The notes: generated from the sequence alone by a model not told the origin. Counted from the stretch's first letter, positions 43,857 to 52,677 are shown. The stretch is DNA of 63,147 bases from Prevotella sp. CAG:1320 (GCA_000435635.1 FR882125.1:63065-126211); one strand, 5' to 3'. Numbers and translations are program-made.

Positions 43857-43883
43857 CGAAGATACGATCTTTTGTCCATATGT
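43857..43883 (-). promoter_or_regulatory. Promoter of the lipocalin-like lipoprotein gene
   Basis: On the minus strand TTGG, a spacer of about 19 bp and TATCTTCG (43864-43857) approximate the Bacteroidetes pattern. The predicted start point favours the ATG at 43820 over 43844. Confidence 0.45.
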
Positions 43884-43959
43884 CCAAGGGCATTACCCTG
43901 CGGTTGGGGGGATAATTCCCTATCCGTTGATGGAGAAATCCCTATCGGCGTCATATAGC

Positions 43960-43997
43960 ATGATAAATGTACGCATGCACATGCGTACATTTATCAT
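43960..43997. repeat. Perfect 38-bp palindrome
   Basis: The 18-bp arms (43960-43977 and 43980-43997) are perfectly complementary around a CA centre; each contains ATAAATGTACGCATG or its complement. It lies 26 bp past the trxB stop. No T-run follows on either strand, so it is not a standard terminator; it could end trxB transcripts anyway or be a protein-binding site. Confidence 0.75.
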
Positions 43998-44023
43998 ATG
44001 CGGGACTCACTGTGTTTTCCCGG

Positions 44024-44968
44024 TTATTTGCCTATCTCCGTGAGGTATTTCTCTGCGTCCAAAGCGGCCTTCGCGCCGCTGCCTGCCGCTATGATGGCTT
44101 GCCGATAGCGGGGGTCGCACACGTCACCGGCGGCGAACACGCCTGGCACCTTGGTGGCCTGCGTGAGTCCGTCGACACGGATGTAGCCTTGCTCGTCGGT
44201 GTCAATATAGTCTTGGAATACCTTGGAGTTGGGCTGGTGGCCTATTGCGAGGAAGAAGCCGTCTATGGGCAGGTCGTATCTTTCCTCGTCCGTCTCGCCC
44301 ATGCGCTTCACCAGGTGTACTCCCTCCACGCCGTTTTCGCCATAAAGCCCTACGGCGTTGTGCTCGAAAAGTATCTCTATCTTGGCGTTTTCGGCTACTC
44401 GGCGTTGCATGGCGTCACTGGCGCGCAGGAAGGATTTCCTCACTATCATGTATACCTTGGAGCAGAGACTGGCCAGGTAGGTGGCCTCTTCGCAGGCCGT
44501 GTCGCCTCCGCCCACTACGGCCACCACTTTCTTGCGGTAGAAGAATCCGTCACAGGTGGCGCAGGCGCTCACGCCCTGGCCCATGTATTTGCGCTCGTCG
44601 TCGAGTCCGAGATACTTGGCCGTGGCTCCCGTGGCGATGATGACGGTCTCTGCCTCTATCTCTTCCCCTCTGTCTGTGGTCAGGAGGTAGGGAGGCTTGG
44701 AGAAGTCCACCTTGGTAATCTCTCCGTCGCGCAGGTCTACGCCGAAGCGGGTGGCCTGTTCCCTCAGGTCCATCATCATCTGGTTGCCGTCCACGCCCAA
44801 TGGGTAGCCGGGGAAGTTGTCCACCATGGTGGTTTGCGTCAACTGGCCGCCAGGTTGCAAGCCGCAATACTCCACGGGGCGCAGGTTGGCCCTGCTGGCG
44901 TAGATGGCCGCGGTGTATCCGGCGGGTCCGCTGCCTATGATGACGCATCTGTGATATTCCTTGGCCAT
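44024..44968 (-). CDS. trxB: Thioredoxin reductase
   Basis: Reduces thioredoxin with NADPH through FAD and a redox dithiol. The 314-aa protein has the FAD site GSGPAGYTAAIYASRANL, the active-site disulfide CATC (Cys136, Cys139), the NADPH site VVGGGDTACEEATYL and the C-terminal FAD motif GVFAAGDVCDPRYRQ. It is 2 bp downstream of the glutathione-peroxidase-like gene and is likely cotranscribed with it from the promoter at 45637-45667, giving a peroxide-reducing pair. Confidence 0.96.
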   Translation of the reverse strand: MAKEYHRCVIIGSGPAGYTAAIYASRANLRPVEYCGLQPGGQLTQTTMVDNFPGYPLGVDGNQMMMDLREQATRFGVDLRDGEITKVDFSKPPYLLTTDRGEEIEAETVIIATGATAKYLGLDDERKYMGQGVSACATCDGFFYRKKVVAVVGGGDTACEEATYLASLCSKVYMIVRKSFLRASDAMQRRVAENAKIEILFEHNAVGLYGENGVEGVHLVKRMGETDEERYDLPIDGFFLAIGHQPNSKVFQDYIDTDEQGYIRVDGLTQATKVPGVFAAGDVCDPRYRQAIIAAGSGAKAALDAEKYLTEIGK

Positions 44969-44970
44969 GG

Positions 44971-45525
44971 TTACAGCTTTAAGAGTTCCTCGATGTCATG
45001 CTCTATGCGCTCGAACTTCTCGGTAGGCTCATAGCGGGCCACTACCTGCCCTTTCTTGTTGATAAGGAACTTGGTGAAGTTCCACTTGATGTCGGGGCTT
45101 TGCTTGTAGTTGGGGTCGGCTTCGGACAGCATCTTGTCGAGCACGGGGGTAAGTTCGTGTTCTTCGTTCCATCCTTGGAAGCCTTTCATTTCTTTCAGGA
45201 ACTTGAACAGGGGGTCTGCGTCATCCCCATTGACCTTTATCTTCTTGAAACGTGAGAACTCAGTGCCATAGGTCAGTTTGCAGAACTGGTGGATGCTCTC
45301 GTCCGTCCCTGGAGCCTGCTGGCCAAACTGGTTGCAAGGGAAGTCAAGCACCTCAAAGCCCTGGGAGTGGTATTTCTCGTAGAGTTTCTCCAGTTCCTCA
45401 TACTGCGGGGTGAAGCCGCATTTCGTGGCGGTGTTCACTATGAGGAGCACTTCGTTGGCATATTCCCGCAGTGACATCTCTTTGCCTTTCCTGTCTTTGA
45501 CAGAAAATTCGTAAACCGTTCTCAT
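44971..45525 (-). CDS. Glutathione peroxidase family protein (thioredoxin-dependent type)
   Basis: A 184-aa peroxidase with the catalytic cysteine Cys36 in NTATKCGFTPQYEELE, the FPCNQFGQQAPG segment holding the resolving cysteine, and a conserved Trp in DIKWNFTKFLI. The cysteine form and the neighbouring trxB suggest that thioredoxin, not glutathione, is the reductant. No signal peptide is present. Confidence 0.92.
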   Translation of the reverse strand: MRTVYEFSVKDRKGKEMSLREYANEVLLIVNTATKCGFTPQYEELEKLYEKYHSQGFEVLDFPCNQFGQQAPGTDESIHQFCKLTYGTEFSRFKKIKVNGDDADPLFKFLKEMKGFQGWNEEHELTPVLDKMLSEADPNYKQSPDIKWNFTKFLINKKGQVVARYEPTEKFERIEHDIEELLKL

Positions 45526-45636
45526 TTTTTCCGTTTTGTTATGATGATTAAATAGTTAAGTCCGTTTGGGGCATTATCTTGCCATTCCGTTAGGGGAGGG
45601 CTCCGTCTTTGGGAGTCTCCGTTTCGGCAATCCGTG

Positions 45637-45667
45637 CAAAGATAGCGGAAATAGCTGAATTGCCAAA
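45637..45667 (-). promoter_or_regulatory. Promoter of gpx-trxB
   Basis: On the minus strand TTTG (45667-45664), a 19-bp spacer and TATCTTTG (45644-45637) match the Bacteroidetes consensus exactly. The leader to the ATG at 45525 is about 105 bases. Confidence 0.7.
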
Positions 45668-45738
45668 ATTATTTTCCGTTTTTCTGCCGTGGCGGGCGGG
45701 CTTTTCATGGTGTCGCCCATAGTGTGGGGCATTTCGCT

Positions 45739-47124
45739 TCAGTCTCGCTTTTCTTCGGGTGGCGACACCTTTGCGGGAGCTTCCTCGTCCAATCTGCCGC
45801 TCCAGAGAAATTCACGTGTCTCGCGGACAATCACTCCGCTGAGGAGCAGGAGGCTCACCAGGTTGGGGATGGCCATGAGAGCGTTCATGCAGTCGGCCAC
45901 GTTCCATACGATGGCCAGGTTGGCCACGCTGCCGGCGAAGACGGCCAGGATGTAGAGCACTCGGTAGGCCAGCATCCATTTCCGCCCCTTGAGATACTCC
46001 ATGGCCCGCTCTCCGTAGTAGCACCAACCCAGTATGGTGCTGAAGGCAAAGGTGATGAGCCCGAAAGTGAGCAGGGGAGCGCCTATCACGGGTATCTTGG
46101 TGAAGGCGGCGTGGGTGAGTTCCGCGCCGTCTTGGTAGTCAATGTCGGGGAAAGCCAGTACGCTGCTGACGATGACGAGGCCTGTGAGGGCGCAGATAAC
46201 TACGGTATCCCAGAAGGTGCCCGAACTGGAGACGAGCGCTTGTCTCACGGGATTGCGGGTCTGCGCCGCCGCTGCCACGATGGGCGCGCTTCCCAGGCCG
46301 CTCTCATTCGAGAAGAGTCCGCGGGCGATGCCATAGCGGGCGGCCAGCATGACCGTACCCCCAGCGAAGCCCGCGCCAGCGGCTTGAGGGTGGAAGGCGG
46401 ATTCGCATATCAGCTGCAGTGCCGGCCAGACATAGGCGTGGTTGACGCAGAGGATGTAAAGGCAGCCAGCTACGTAGAGGATTGCCATCAGGGGGACGAA
46501 CATGGTGCACACGCGGGCAATGCTCCTTACGCCGCCGAGCACCACCGCCGCTGTCAACAGGCAGAGTATCACGCCCGTGGCGACGGGAGACAGGCCAAAG
46601 GACTGGTGGACGAGCGTGGAGATGGCGTTGGCCTGGACGGTGTTGCCGATGCCGAATGCCGCGATAGCGGTGAAGATGGCGAAGAGCGCGCCTGCCCACC
46701 GCCAGCCCAGCCCGCGCTCCAACGCGTACATGGGACCGCCGAGCATCTTGCCGCCAGGAGTCTTCACTCTGTATTTGATGGCCAGGAGCGCTTCTCCATA
46801 TTTGGTGGCGATACCGAATACGCCCGTGAGCCAGCACCATAGCACGGCGCCGGGACCTCCCAGGGCTACCGCCGTGGCCACGCCCACTATGTTTCCCGTG
46901 CCGATAGTGGCGGCAAGGGCTGTGGCCAGCGCGCCAAATTGCGACACGTCGCCCGTTGAATGTTTGTCTCGCTTGACAGAGAGGCGGATGGCCGTGAGCA
47001 GCTGGCGTTGGGGGAAGCGCAGCCTTATGGTGAGGAAGAGGTGGGTACCGAGTAGGAGGATGATCATGGGCCACCCCCAAAGGAGGGCGCTCAGGTTGGC
47101 GAAGAGGTCATTGACTGTCTGCAT
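45739..47124 (-). CDS. Sodium:alanine/glycine symporter family protein (AlsT/AgcS)
   Basis: A 461-aa membrane transporter with about eleven hydrophobic segments. Family signatures include AATIGTGNIVGVATAVALGG, GGPMYALERGLGWRWAG, ARYGIARGLFSNESGLGSAP and the cytoplasmic end. It imports alanine or glycine with sodium. Its ATG is 2 bp from the stop of the membrane DUF4230 gene, so it is in the same transcript. Confidence 0.92.
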   Translation of the reverse strand: MQTVNDLFANLSALLWGWPMIILLLGTHLFLTIRLRFPQRQLLTAIRLSVKRDKHSTGDVSQFGALATALAATIGTGNIVGVATAVALGGPGAVLWCWLTGVFGIATKYGEALLAIKYRVKTPGGKMLGGPMYALERGLGWRWAGALFAIFTAIAAFGIGNTVQANAISTLVHQSFGLSPVATGVILCLLTAAVVLGGVRSIARVCTMFVPLMAILYVAGCLYILCVNHAYVWPALQLICESAFHPQAAGAGFAGGTVMLAARYGIARGLFSNESGLGSAPIVAAAAQTRNPVRQALVSSSGTFWDTVVICALTGLVIVSSVLAFPDIDYQDGAELTHAAFTKIPVIGAPLLTFGLITFAFSTILGWCYYGERAMEYLKGRKWMLAYRVLYILAVFAGSVANLAIVWNVADCMNALMAIPNLVSLLLLSGVIVRETREFLWSGRLDEEAPAKVSPPEEKRD

Positions 47125-47126
47125 GG

Positions 47127-47729
47127 CTACTTCTTTTTCTCGAATCTTACACTCACCCGCTCATAGCCCAAGGCGTTCATCAAGTTCTTGAACTGCGCCT
47201 TTGCGTTGTCCTCGGCGCGCCGCAGGTTCTCCTTTGTAAGGCAGCGCGCTTTCATTCGCCTCGCAGCCCGTTCAGTGAGGGCGGCTTTGTCCTTTTCAGC
47301 CCATTTTCCGCTCTCGTGGAAGGCCACGGTGCGAGCCTCGTCGAGAAACCGTTCGTCGAGCAATCCCACAGGGGGGAGTACGCAGACGAGAGAGTCGCCC
47401 TCGGCCTTGGCCCAGCCAGCTCCGAGTTTTCCCATGTCTATGCCTAAGCGCAGGGTGCCGTAGTAGATGCGCACTAGTTCGTCATCGCCCAGAAAGCCGT
47501 GCCTGGCAGTGTCCACCAGCTCCTCGTCGCTGATGGAAAGGAACTCCCATTGGCCTATGGCGGACACTCGTTCCACCATGGTGGGCGACATGGCCACCTT
47601 GGCTTCCCGCTTCACTTCGGCTCTCGTCCCCAGCAGGGGGCGTGCCAGCAAGTAGGCCGCCACCACGGCCGCGGCCAGGGCCAGGAGTGATAGCGTCACT
47701 TGCCATTTAGTAATCGTATTCATTCGCAT
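47127..47729 (-). CDS. DUF4230 protein, membrane-anchored
   Basis: A 200-aa protein with an N-terminal helix (WQVTLSLLALAAAVVAAYLL) and a DUF4230 body: MVERVSAIGQWEFLSISDEE, HGFLGDDELVRIYYGTLRLG, VGLLDERFLDEARTVAFHES and a coiled C-terminal half. The function is unknown. Its start overlaps the preceding lipoprotein DUF4230 gene by 23 bp, so the two are coupled paralogues. Confidence 0.82.
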   Translation of the reverse strand: MRMNTITKWQVTLSLLALAAAVVAAYLLARPLLGTRAEVKREAKVAMSPTMVERVSAIGQWEFLSISDEELVDTARHGFLGDDELVRIYYGTLRLGIDMGKLGAGWAKAEGDSLVCVLPPVGLLDERFLDEARTVAFHESGKWAEKDKAALTERAARRMKARCLTKENLRRAEDNAKAQFKNLMNALGYERVSVRFEKKK

Positions 47730-48393
47730 GCTCCATTGAGGTCTTGTCCAGCAGGGTACCCAGGTCGGCCTGGGTGAATTCCTTGCGGAAGGTTATCTTG
47801 ATGTCTCGCTCCTGGAAGCCCAGTTCGGCCAGCAGGGGGGCGAGCGTGCGCGCGGCGCTCTCCCGCGCCGTCTCCAGTATGCCCATCTGGGTTACGCTCT
47901 GCAGTATCGACTCCCGCCCTTGGCGTTCCAGCGAAGCCAGCTCCTCATCGGTGAAGCGGGAGCGGGTGAGGGCCACGTATTGGCGAATCCCCTCATGGTC
48001 TACCTTGCTCGACGTGAGTACCACCTTCGGATCGGGCAGTATTATTTCCAGCTTGTTTCCTCGCCGCCTTACGTTGTCCTCCCCGAAAGTGGCGAAGTTG
48101 ATATATGCCTTTAGCGTGGCTTCAATGGGGATGGCCACCTTGCGCCTTCCCGCTGGCAGCTCTAGGCTGAAGTCTTGGCTCATGAAAGTGCCCTCCAGTC
48201 GCTTGCGGTCATCGAGGGTGACGATCTTGCGCACTTGGTACTCAGCCGTATAAAGCCGGCTGCATTGCCTTACCTTCGTGACCATCAGGGGAATCGTGTC
48301 CACTGCCTGCCGCTCTTCGCCCTGTTTTCCCCCGCCGCAGGAGGCCAAGGCCAGCGCAAGGAGAGCCAGGAGCAGTGCCGTTGCTTTTCTCAT
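47707..48393 (-). CDS. DUF4230 lipoprotein
   Basis: A 228-aa predicted lipoprotein (lipobox LASC after TALLLALLALALASC) with the DUF4230 pattern: VTKVRQCSRLYTAEYQVRKI, RKVAIPIEATLKAYINFATF, RGNKLEIILPDPKVVLTSSK and a helical C-terminal half. It is the first gene of a three-gene run ending in the alanine symporter and has a promoter at 48422-48452. The function is unknown. Confidence 0.8.
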   Translation of the reverse strand: MRKATALLLALLALALASCGGGKQGEERQAVDTIPLMVTKVRQCSRLYTAEYQVRKIVTLDDRKRLEGTFMSQDFSLELPAGRRKVAIPIEATLKAYINFATFGEDNVRRRGNKLEIILPDPKVVLTSSKVDHEGIRQYVALTRSRFTDEELASLERQGRESILQSVTQMGILETARESAARTLAPLLAELGFQERDIKITFRKEFTQADLGTLLDKTSMEHANEYDY

Positions 48394-48421
48394 GCTATAT
48401 TATATATATATGTATCTAGCG

Positions 48422-48452
48422 CGAAGATACGCGAATTCCTCGTAAGGACAAA
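48422..48452 (-). promoter_or_regulatory. Promoter of the DUF4230-symporter operon
   Basis: On the minus strand TTTG (48452-48449), 19 bp and TATCTTCG (48429-48422). The ATG follows at 48393. Confidence 0.55.
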
Positions 48453-48642
48453 ATCTTTGTCTCGCTATTTAACCCAAATAGGTGATTGGACCGCATAAGA
48501 CCACATTCCCCCAAAGTCTATTGGCCGATTAGGGCTCAAGCTGTAGGGGTAGATGGCGGGGGCTGATGCGGGGTATTTACCAAAGCTGGAGCGGCAATAA
48601 AACAAGGCGGGTAACGTTATGTACACAGATGAGGAAAGAACT

Positions 48643-50718
48643 ATGAGTCACGATTTCAAGCATTTGGCCATCGTTGCTCTCGCGTGGGGTTACGCCCTGT
48701 TGCTGACGGGCTGTGGAGCGGACAGGAACCTGAAGCGAGCCGAAAAGTATTTGGCCTTGGGAGAGTATTACGATGCGGCCACGGAGTACAGGAAAGCCTA
48801 CCAGAAGACCTCGCCGAAGGAACGGCCGAAACGGGGGGAGATAGCCCGCGAGATGGGTTTCTGTTATGCCAAGGCGAATCACTCGGCAAGAGCCGTGGGC
48901 GCCTATCGCAACGCCTTGCGTTACGGGCAGGCGAGGACTGAAGACCGGCTTCTCCTGGCACGCCAGCTTATGAAGTTGGGACAGTATAGGGAGGCGGAGA
49001 GGGAGTTCCTTGCCGTGCTCGACTCGCTGCCCGATGACCAACTGGCACAGAAGGGGTTGCGCTCGTCGCGTCTCGCTCCCCGTTGGAAGAAAGAGGGAAG
49101 CCGATACTCGGTGAGACGCATGGACGCTCTCAATTCCCGCGGCGCAGACTATTCGCCTATGCTGCAGGGTGAGGAGGGAGAGCGGCTTTACTTCACTTCC
49201 ACCCGAAACGAGGCCGAGGGTGATGAACTGAGCGGCATCACGGGCACTAAGCCAGGTGACATTTTTCTCAGCGAAAAGGATGACCAGGGCAGGTGGAGTA
49301 AGCCCGAGGCGATAGTCTCGGGGCTGAACACGGAGTACGACGAGGGAGCCTGTTGTTTTTCACCAGACGGGCGGGAGATGTATCTGACTCGGTGCGTGAC
49401 CGACCCCTCCTATCCCCGATACGCGCAGATTGTGGTGTCGCCCCGCTCGGACGCCGCTTGGGGCGAGGCCTCCCCGCTGGAGATTAGCGTCGACACGCTC
49501 TCCAGTTACGCCCACCCCGCCGTCTCGCCCGATGGCGAGTGGCTGTATTTCGTCTCCGACATGCCTGGCGGGAAGGGAGGGCTCGACCTGTGGAGGGCAA
49601 GGCTCACTTCCTCGGGGCTGGGTGGCGCGGAGAACCTTGGGGAGCCCATCAATACCCCAGGGGACGAGATGTTTCCCACTTTCCGTCCCAATGGCGACCT
49701 CTACTTCTCCAGCGATGGCCATGAAGGTATGGGCGGGCTGGACATATACGTGGCCACGGTGGACCCGGAGACGGGCCGCTACACGCTCAGCCACCCTGGT
49801 TACCCGCTGAACTCAGAGGGCGATGACTTTGGCATGACCTTTGAGGGAAGGCGCAATAGCGGCTTTTTCAGCAGCAACCGCGGGGACGCACGGGGGCGCG
49901 ACCACCTCTATTCCTTTTACCATCCCGAGGTCTCACAGACCATGCGGGGATGGGTCTATGAGCGGGACGGATACGAACTGAAGGAGGCACAGGTCTATAT
50001 CGTGGGCAATGACGGGACGAACAAGAAAGTCAGCGTCAGGGCCGATGGGAGTTTCACCGAGCCTGTGAAGCCTGGAGTCGACTATCTCGTCATGGCGACA
50101 TGCCCCGGTTTCCTCAACCATAAGGAGGAACTGACCCCAGGAACTGTGGAGGAGACCACGGAGTACACCCTGCAGTTCCCCCTCGCCTCCATAACGGCTC
50201 CAGTGCTGATAGATAACATTTTCTACGATTTCGACAAAGCCACCCTCCGCCCAGAGAGCGCAAGGGCGCTGGACGAGTTGGTGACCCTGCTGAACGAGAA
50301 CCCCAACGTGACGATAGAGTTGAGCGCACATTGCGACTACAAGGGCTCGGCCGAATACAACAGGCGGCTCTCACAGCGCAGGGCGCAGGCGGTGGTGGAT
50401 TATCTCATGGCACATGGCATTGCTGCCGACCGACTGACGGCCGTGGGATATGGAAAGGAGAAGCCCCGCCAGGTTCGCGGGAAGCTCACCGAGCGGTATC
50501 CGTGGCTGAAGGAGGGGCAGTCGCTCACCGAGGAATACATACAGACCCTGTCGCCCGAGAGGCGGGAGATATGCAACCAGTTGAACAGGCGCACGGAGTT
50601 TAGGGTTTTGCGCACCACTTATGGCCTTTTCGACGAGGAGGGGAAGCTGAAGCAGTTGCCCCCAGCCAGGCGGCAGCCCCTGGACGAGGAGGAACTGGAA
50701 GTGGAATGGGGCTACTGA
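48643..50718 (+). CDS. PorE-like OmpA-family lipoprotein (TPR, PD40 propeller, OmpA)
   Basis: A 691-aa lipoprotein: lipobox LLTGC (Cys24), then TPR-like helices (about 30-150), PD40/WD40-type propeller blades with YFTSTRNE, CFSPDGREMYLTRC, PAVSPDGEWLYFVSDMPGGK and FRPNGDLYFSSDGHEGMGGL (about 155-430), a short carboxypeptidase-like domain (GWVYERDGYELKEAQVYIVG) and a C-terminal OmpA peptidoglycan-binding domain (NIFYDFDKATLRPESARALD, RLSQRRAQAVVDYL). This order equals that of PorE of Porphyromonas, a peptidoglycan-linked type IX secretion part, but general OmpA-propeller proteins look alike. The start at 48643 follows GAGGAAAG; 48619 is also in frame. Confidence 0.85.
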   Translation: MSHDFKHLAIVALAWGYALLLTGCGADRNLKRAEKYLALGEYYDAATEYRKAYQKTSPKERPKRGEIAREMGFCYAKANHSARAVGAYRNALRYGQARTEDRLLLARQLMKLGQYREAEREFLAVLDSLPDDQLAQKGLRSSRLAPRWKKEGSRYSVRRMDALNSRGADYSPMLQGEEGERLYFTSTRNEAEGDELSGITGTKPGDIFLSEKDDQGRWSKPEAIVSGLNTEYDEGACCFSPDGREMYLTRCVTDPSYPRYAQIVVSPRSDAAWGEASPLEISVDTLSSYAHPAVSPDGEWLYFVSDMPGGKGGLDLWRARLTSSGLGGAENLGEPINTPGDEMFPTFRPNGDLYFSSDGHEGMGGLDIYVATVDPETGRYTLSHPGYPLNSEGDDFGMTFEGRRNSGFFSSNRGDARGRDHLYSFYHPEVSQTMRGWVYERDGYELKEAQVYIVGNDGTNKKVSVRADGSFTEPVKPGVDYLVMATCPGFLNHKEELTPGTVEETTEYTLQFPLASITAPVLIDNIFYDFDKATLRPESARALDELVTLLNENPNVTIELSAHCDYKGSAEYNRRLSQRRAQAVVDYLMAHGIAADRLTAVGYGKEKPRQVRGKLTERYPWLKEGQSLTEEYIQTLSPERREICNQLNRRTEFRVLRTTYGLFDEEGKLKQLPPARRQPLDEEELEVEWGY

Positions 50719-50917
50719 AGCCCCGTGCCTTGGGCGGCGGCAACCTCGCCTTGTGGAGTCGTGCAAAACACAACGATGCCGCTCTGTGATTTTTTGGGGA
50801 CAGGATTCGCTTCCTTGGCGCACGCGAATATCGGGTAAACGGACTTCGAAGGAGGTAAATGTGCCCTGGCGGATGAAGATTTCCAGGCGAAATGGCATGG
50901 ATGTCGAGAATTTCACG

Positions 50918-50925
50918 TATATTTG
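50918..50925 (+). promoter_or_regulatory. -7 box TATATTTG upstream of the MscS gene
   Basis: TATATTTG matches TAnnTTTG exactly, about 28 bp before the ATG at 50953. The expected -33 position is not well conserved. Confidence 0.5.
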
Positions 50926-50952
50926 CGGTAGACAATCTCATTAAACCCCGAC

Positions 50953-52185
50953 ATGATGAAAATCCTCCCTGCGCTCATCGCCGCCACTTCGCTAGCCCCC
51001 GCCGACAAGATACGCCAAGATCTGCAGGGCTGGGCCATAGAGGCGGGCGTGGCCGACTCCACCCTCAGCTGGCTCTATCCCCTGCTGGGCGTGTGCGCCA
51101 TCTGCCTGCTGGCTTACTTCTGTGCCGCGGCCTTCCGCTACGTGGTGCAGCCACTTGTGCTCAAGGTGGTGGAGAAGACCGCCGCCAAGTGGGACGACTA
51201 CCTGCTCAATCCCCGCGTGCTGCGGGCCGTTCGTCGCCTCATCCCCCCGTTGGTCTGCTATTCGCTCTTCCCGCTGGTGTTTGCCCGGGGCTCCAGTCTC
51301 CTTGCCTTTCTGCTCAAGGTGAGCGCCGTCTATTTGGTAGTTGTCTCCATCCTGCTTGTCACCGCCTTCATCCGCTCCCTCTACGACATCTCCAATGAGC
51401 ACCGCACGCTGCGAGACCGCCCCCTGAAGGGAGTCTACCAAATGGCCACGCTCATCACAATCCTGGTCGGTATCATCATCGTGGTGAGCATTATCATGGA
51501 CACCAATCTCACCACCATCGTGGCGGGACTGGGCGCTTCGGCCGCTGTCATGGCTCTCGTCTTCAGGGACACTATCCTCGGCCTGGTGGCGGGGGTGCAG
51601 CTCACCGCCAACGACATGCTCCGTCCTGGCGACTGGATAACGATGGAGCGGCACGGGGCTAACGGTTTCGTGAAGGAAGTGACGCTGACCACGGTGAAAG
51701 TGCAGAACTTCGACAATACCATCACGACCATACCGCCCTACTTGCTGGTGAGCGAGTCCTTCCGCAACATGCGTGCCATGTGGAACTCTGGAGGCAGGCG
51801 CATGAAGGTTTCCATACATCTCGACGCCAACTCCCTACGTTTCTGCTCCCCAGAGGAGCTGGCGGGGTATGCCGAGAGGGGATACATAGACGACGAACGG
51901 GCACATTCCGCGGAGCCCGTGGCCAACACCGAGGCCTTCCGTGACCATATGTTGCGCTACATGAACCGTCACCCCGATGCCAATGGTGATTATCTTTCCA
52001 TGGTGCGCATGCTGCAGCCTACGCCGGAAGGACTGCCCATGGAGCTTTATTGCTTCTGCCGTTACACCGAGTGGAAGCCTTTCGAGCGGTTCCAGAGCCA
52101 GGTGCTCGATTACGCCTTGGTGGTGGCCCGTGAGTTCGGCCTGCGCATTTACCAAAGAGTGGCCAGCGGAGACGTGAAGCCCTAG
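50953..52185 (+). CDS. MscS-family mechanosensitive channel
   Basis: A 410-aa inner-membrane protein with about five TM helices (LLGVCAICLLAYFCAAAFRY, FLLKVSAVYLVVVSILLVTA, MATLITILVGIIIVVSIIMD), the pore helix TIVAGLGASAAVMALVFRDT followed by ILGLVAGVQLTANDMLRPGD, and the cytoplasmic beta domain (GFVKEVTLTTVKVQNFDNTI). This matches the YbdG-like, larger MscS forms. It is preceded by a 234-bp gap with a promoter and is probably monocistronic. Confidence 0.92.
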   Translation: MMKILPALIAATSLAPADKIRQDLQGWAIEAGVADSTLSWLYPLLGVCAICLLAYFCAAAFRYVVQPLVLKVVEKTAAKWDDYLLNPRVLRAVRRLIPPLVCYSLFPLVFARGSSLLAFLLKVSAVYLVVVSILLVTAFIRSLYDISNEHRTLRDRPLKGVYQMATLITILVGIIIVVSIIMDTNLTTIVAGLGASAAVMALVFRDTILGLVAGVQLTANDMLRPGDWITMERHGANGFVKEVTLTTVKVQNFDNTITTIPPYLLVSESFRNMRAMWNSGGRRMKVSIHLDANSLRFCSPEELAGYAERGYIDDERAHSAEPVANTEAFRDHMLRYMNRHPDANGDYLSMVRMLQPTPEGLPMELYCFCRYTEWKPFERFQSQVLDYALVVAREFGLRIYQRVASGDVKP

Positions 52186-52303
52186 CCTCCATGGAGGGCT
52201 GCTTTCCCGTGCTCTCCTAGTCCTCCTCCTTGCCGTTCTCATCTAGTTCGCTACTCGTGTGGATGCGCCACGAGGGCGGGGAACGCCATTCTCCACCATT
52301 CGC

Positions 52304-52407
52304 GAAATAAGTTGTTTCGCTCATGAAAACAAATTGTTTCGCTCATGAAAATAAATTGTTTTGTCAGGCAAAATAACTTGAATTGGCAAGGAAAACAACT
52401 TGTTTTT
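52304..52407 (+). repeat. Five-site 22-bp palindrome array, locus 4
   Basis: Sites start at 52304, 52326, 52348, 52370 and 52392, exactly 22 bp apart, with the same AAAACAANTTGTTT core and yet another set of spacers (CGCTCATG is shared by the first two). Confidence 0.8.
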
Positions 52408-52428
52408 CCTGCTAATCTAACCCCAATG

Positions 52429-52598
52429 CAGAGACGTGGCGTGCCGCGTCCCCCCTGGCGAGAATGATGGAATTACCATATCTGCTTGTCAGGAGACGCG
52501 GCACGCCACGTCTCTACAAGTGGGAAGACATAATATTTCCAACACATGGTGCTATATGTATCACGGCACCTCTACAATTTTTCGTCGAACTCAAGTTA
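52429..52598. repeat. Second palindromic element with TTCGTCGAACTCA end
   Basis: GAGACGTGGCGTGCCGCGTC (from 52431) is mirrored by GAGACGCGGCACGCCACGTC (to 52513), matching the inner part of 42027-42181. The right end TTCGTCGAACTCAAGTTA is at 52581-52598. A clear left end is missing; the array at 52304-52407 occupies that place. Confidence 0.55.
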
Positions 52599-52621
52599 TT
52601 TGGGGAGGCTTGTATACAGCA

Positions 52622-52659
52622 ACGGGGCTGGCGTTATGCGCCAGCCCCGTATGTTTTTT
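52622..52659. terminator. Strong hairpin terminator
   Basis: ACGGGGCTGGCG pairs perfectly with CGCCAGCCCCGT around TTATG. On the plus strand TGTTTTTTG follows; on the minus strand it lies about 20 bp after the rubrerythrin stop without a T-run. It may serve both directions. Confidence 0.7.
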
Positions 52660-52677
52660 GTCTTAGATAAGATACCG

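Larger units (their letters stand above)
52186..52677. other. 492-bp gap of repeats between mscS and rubrerythrin
   Basis: The gap holds the five-site array at 52304-52407, the palindromic element at 52429-52598 and the hairpin at 52622-52659. No coding frame or RNA gene is evident; 52186-52300 shows nothing I can name. Confidence 0.6.
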
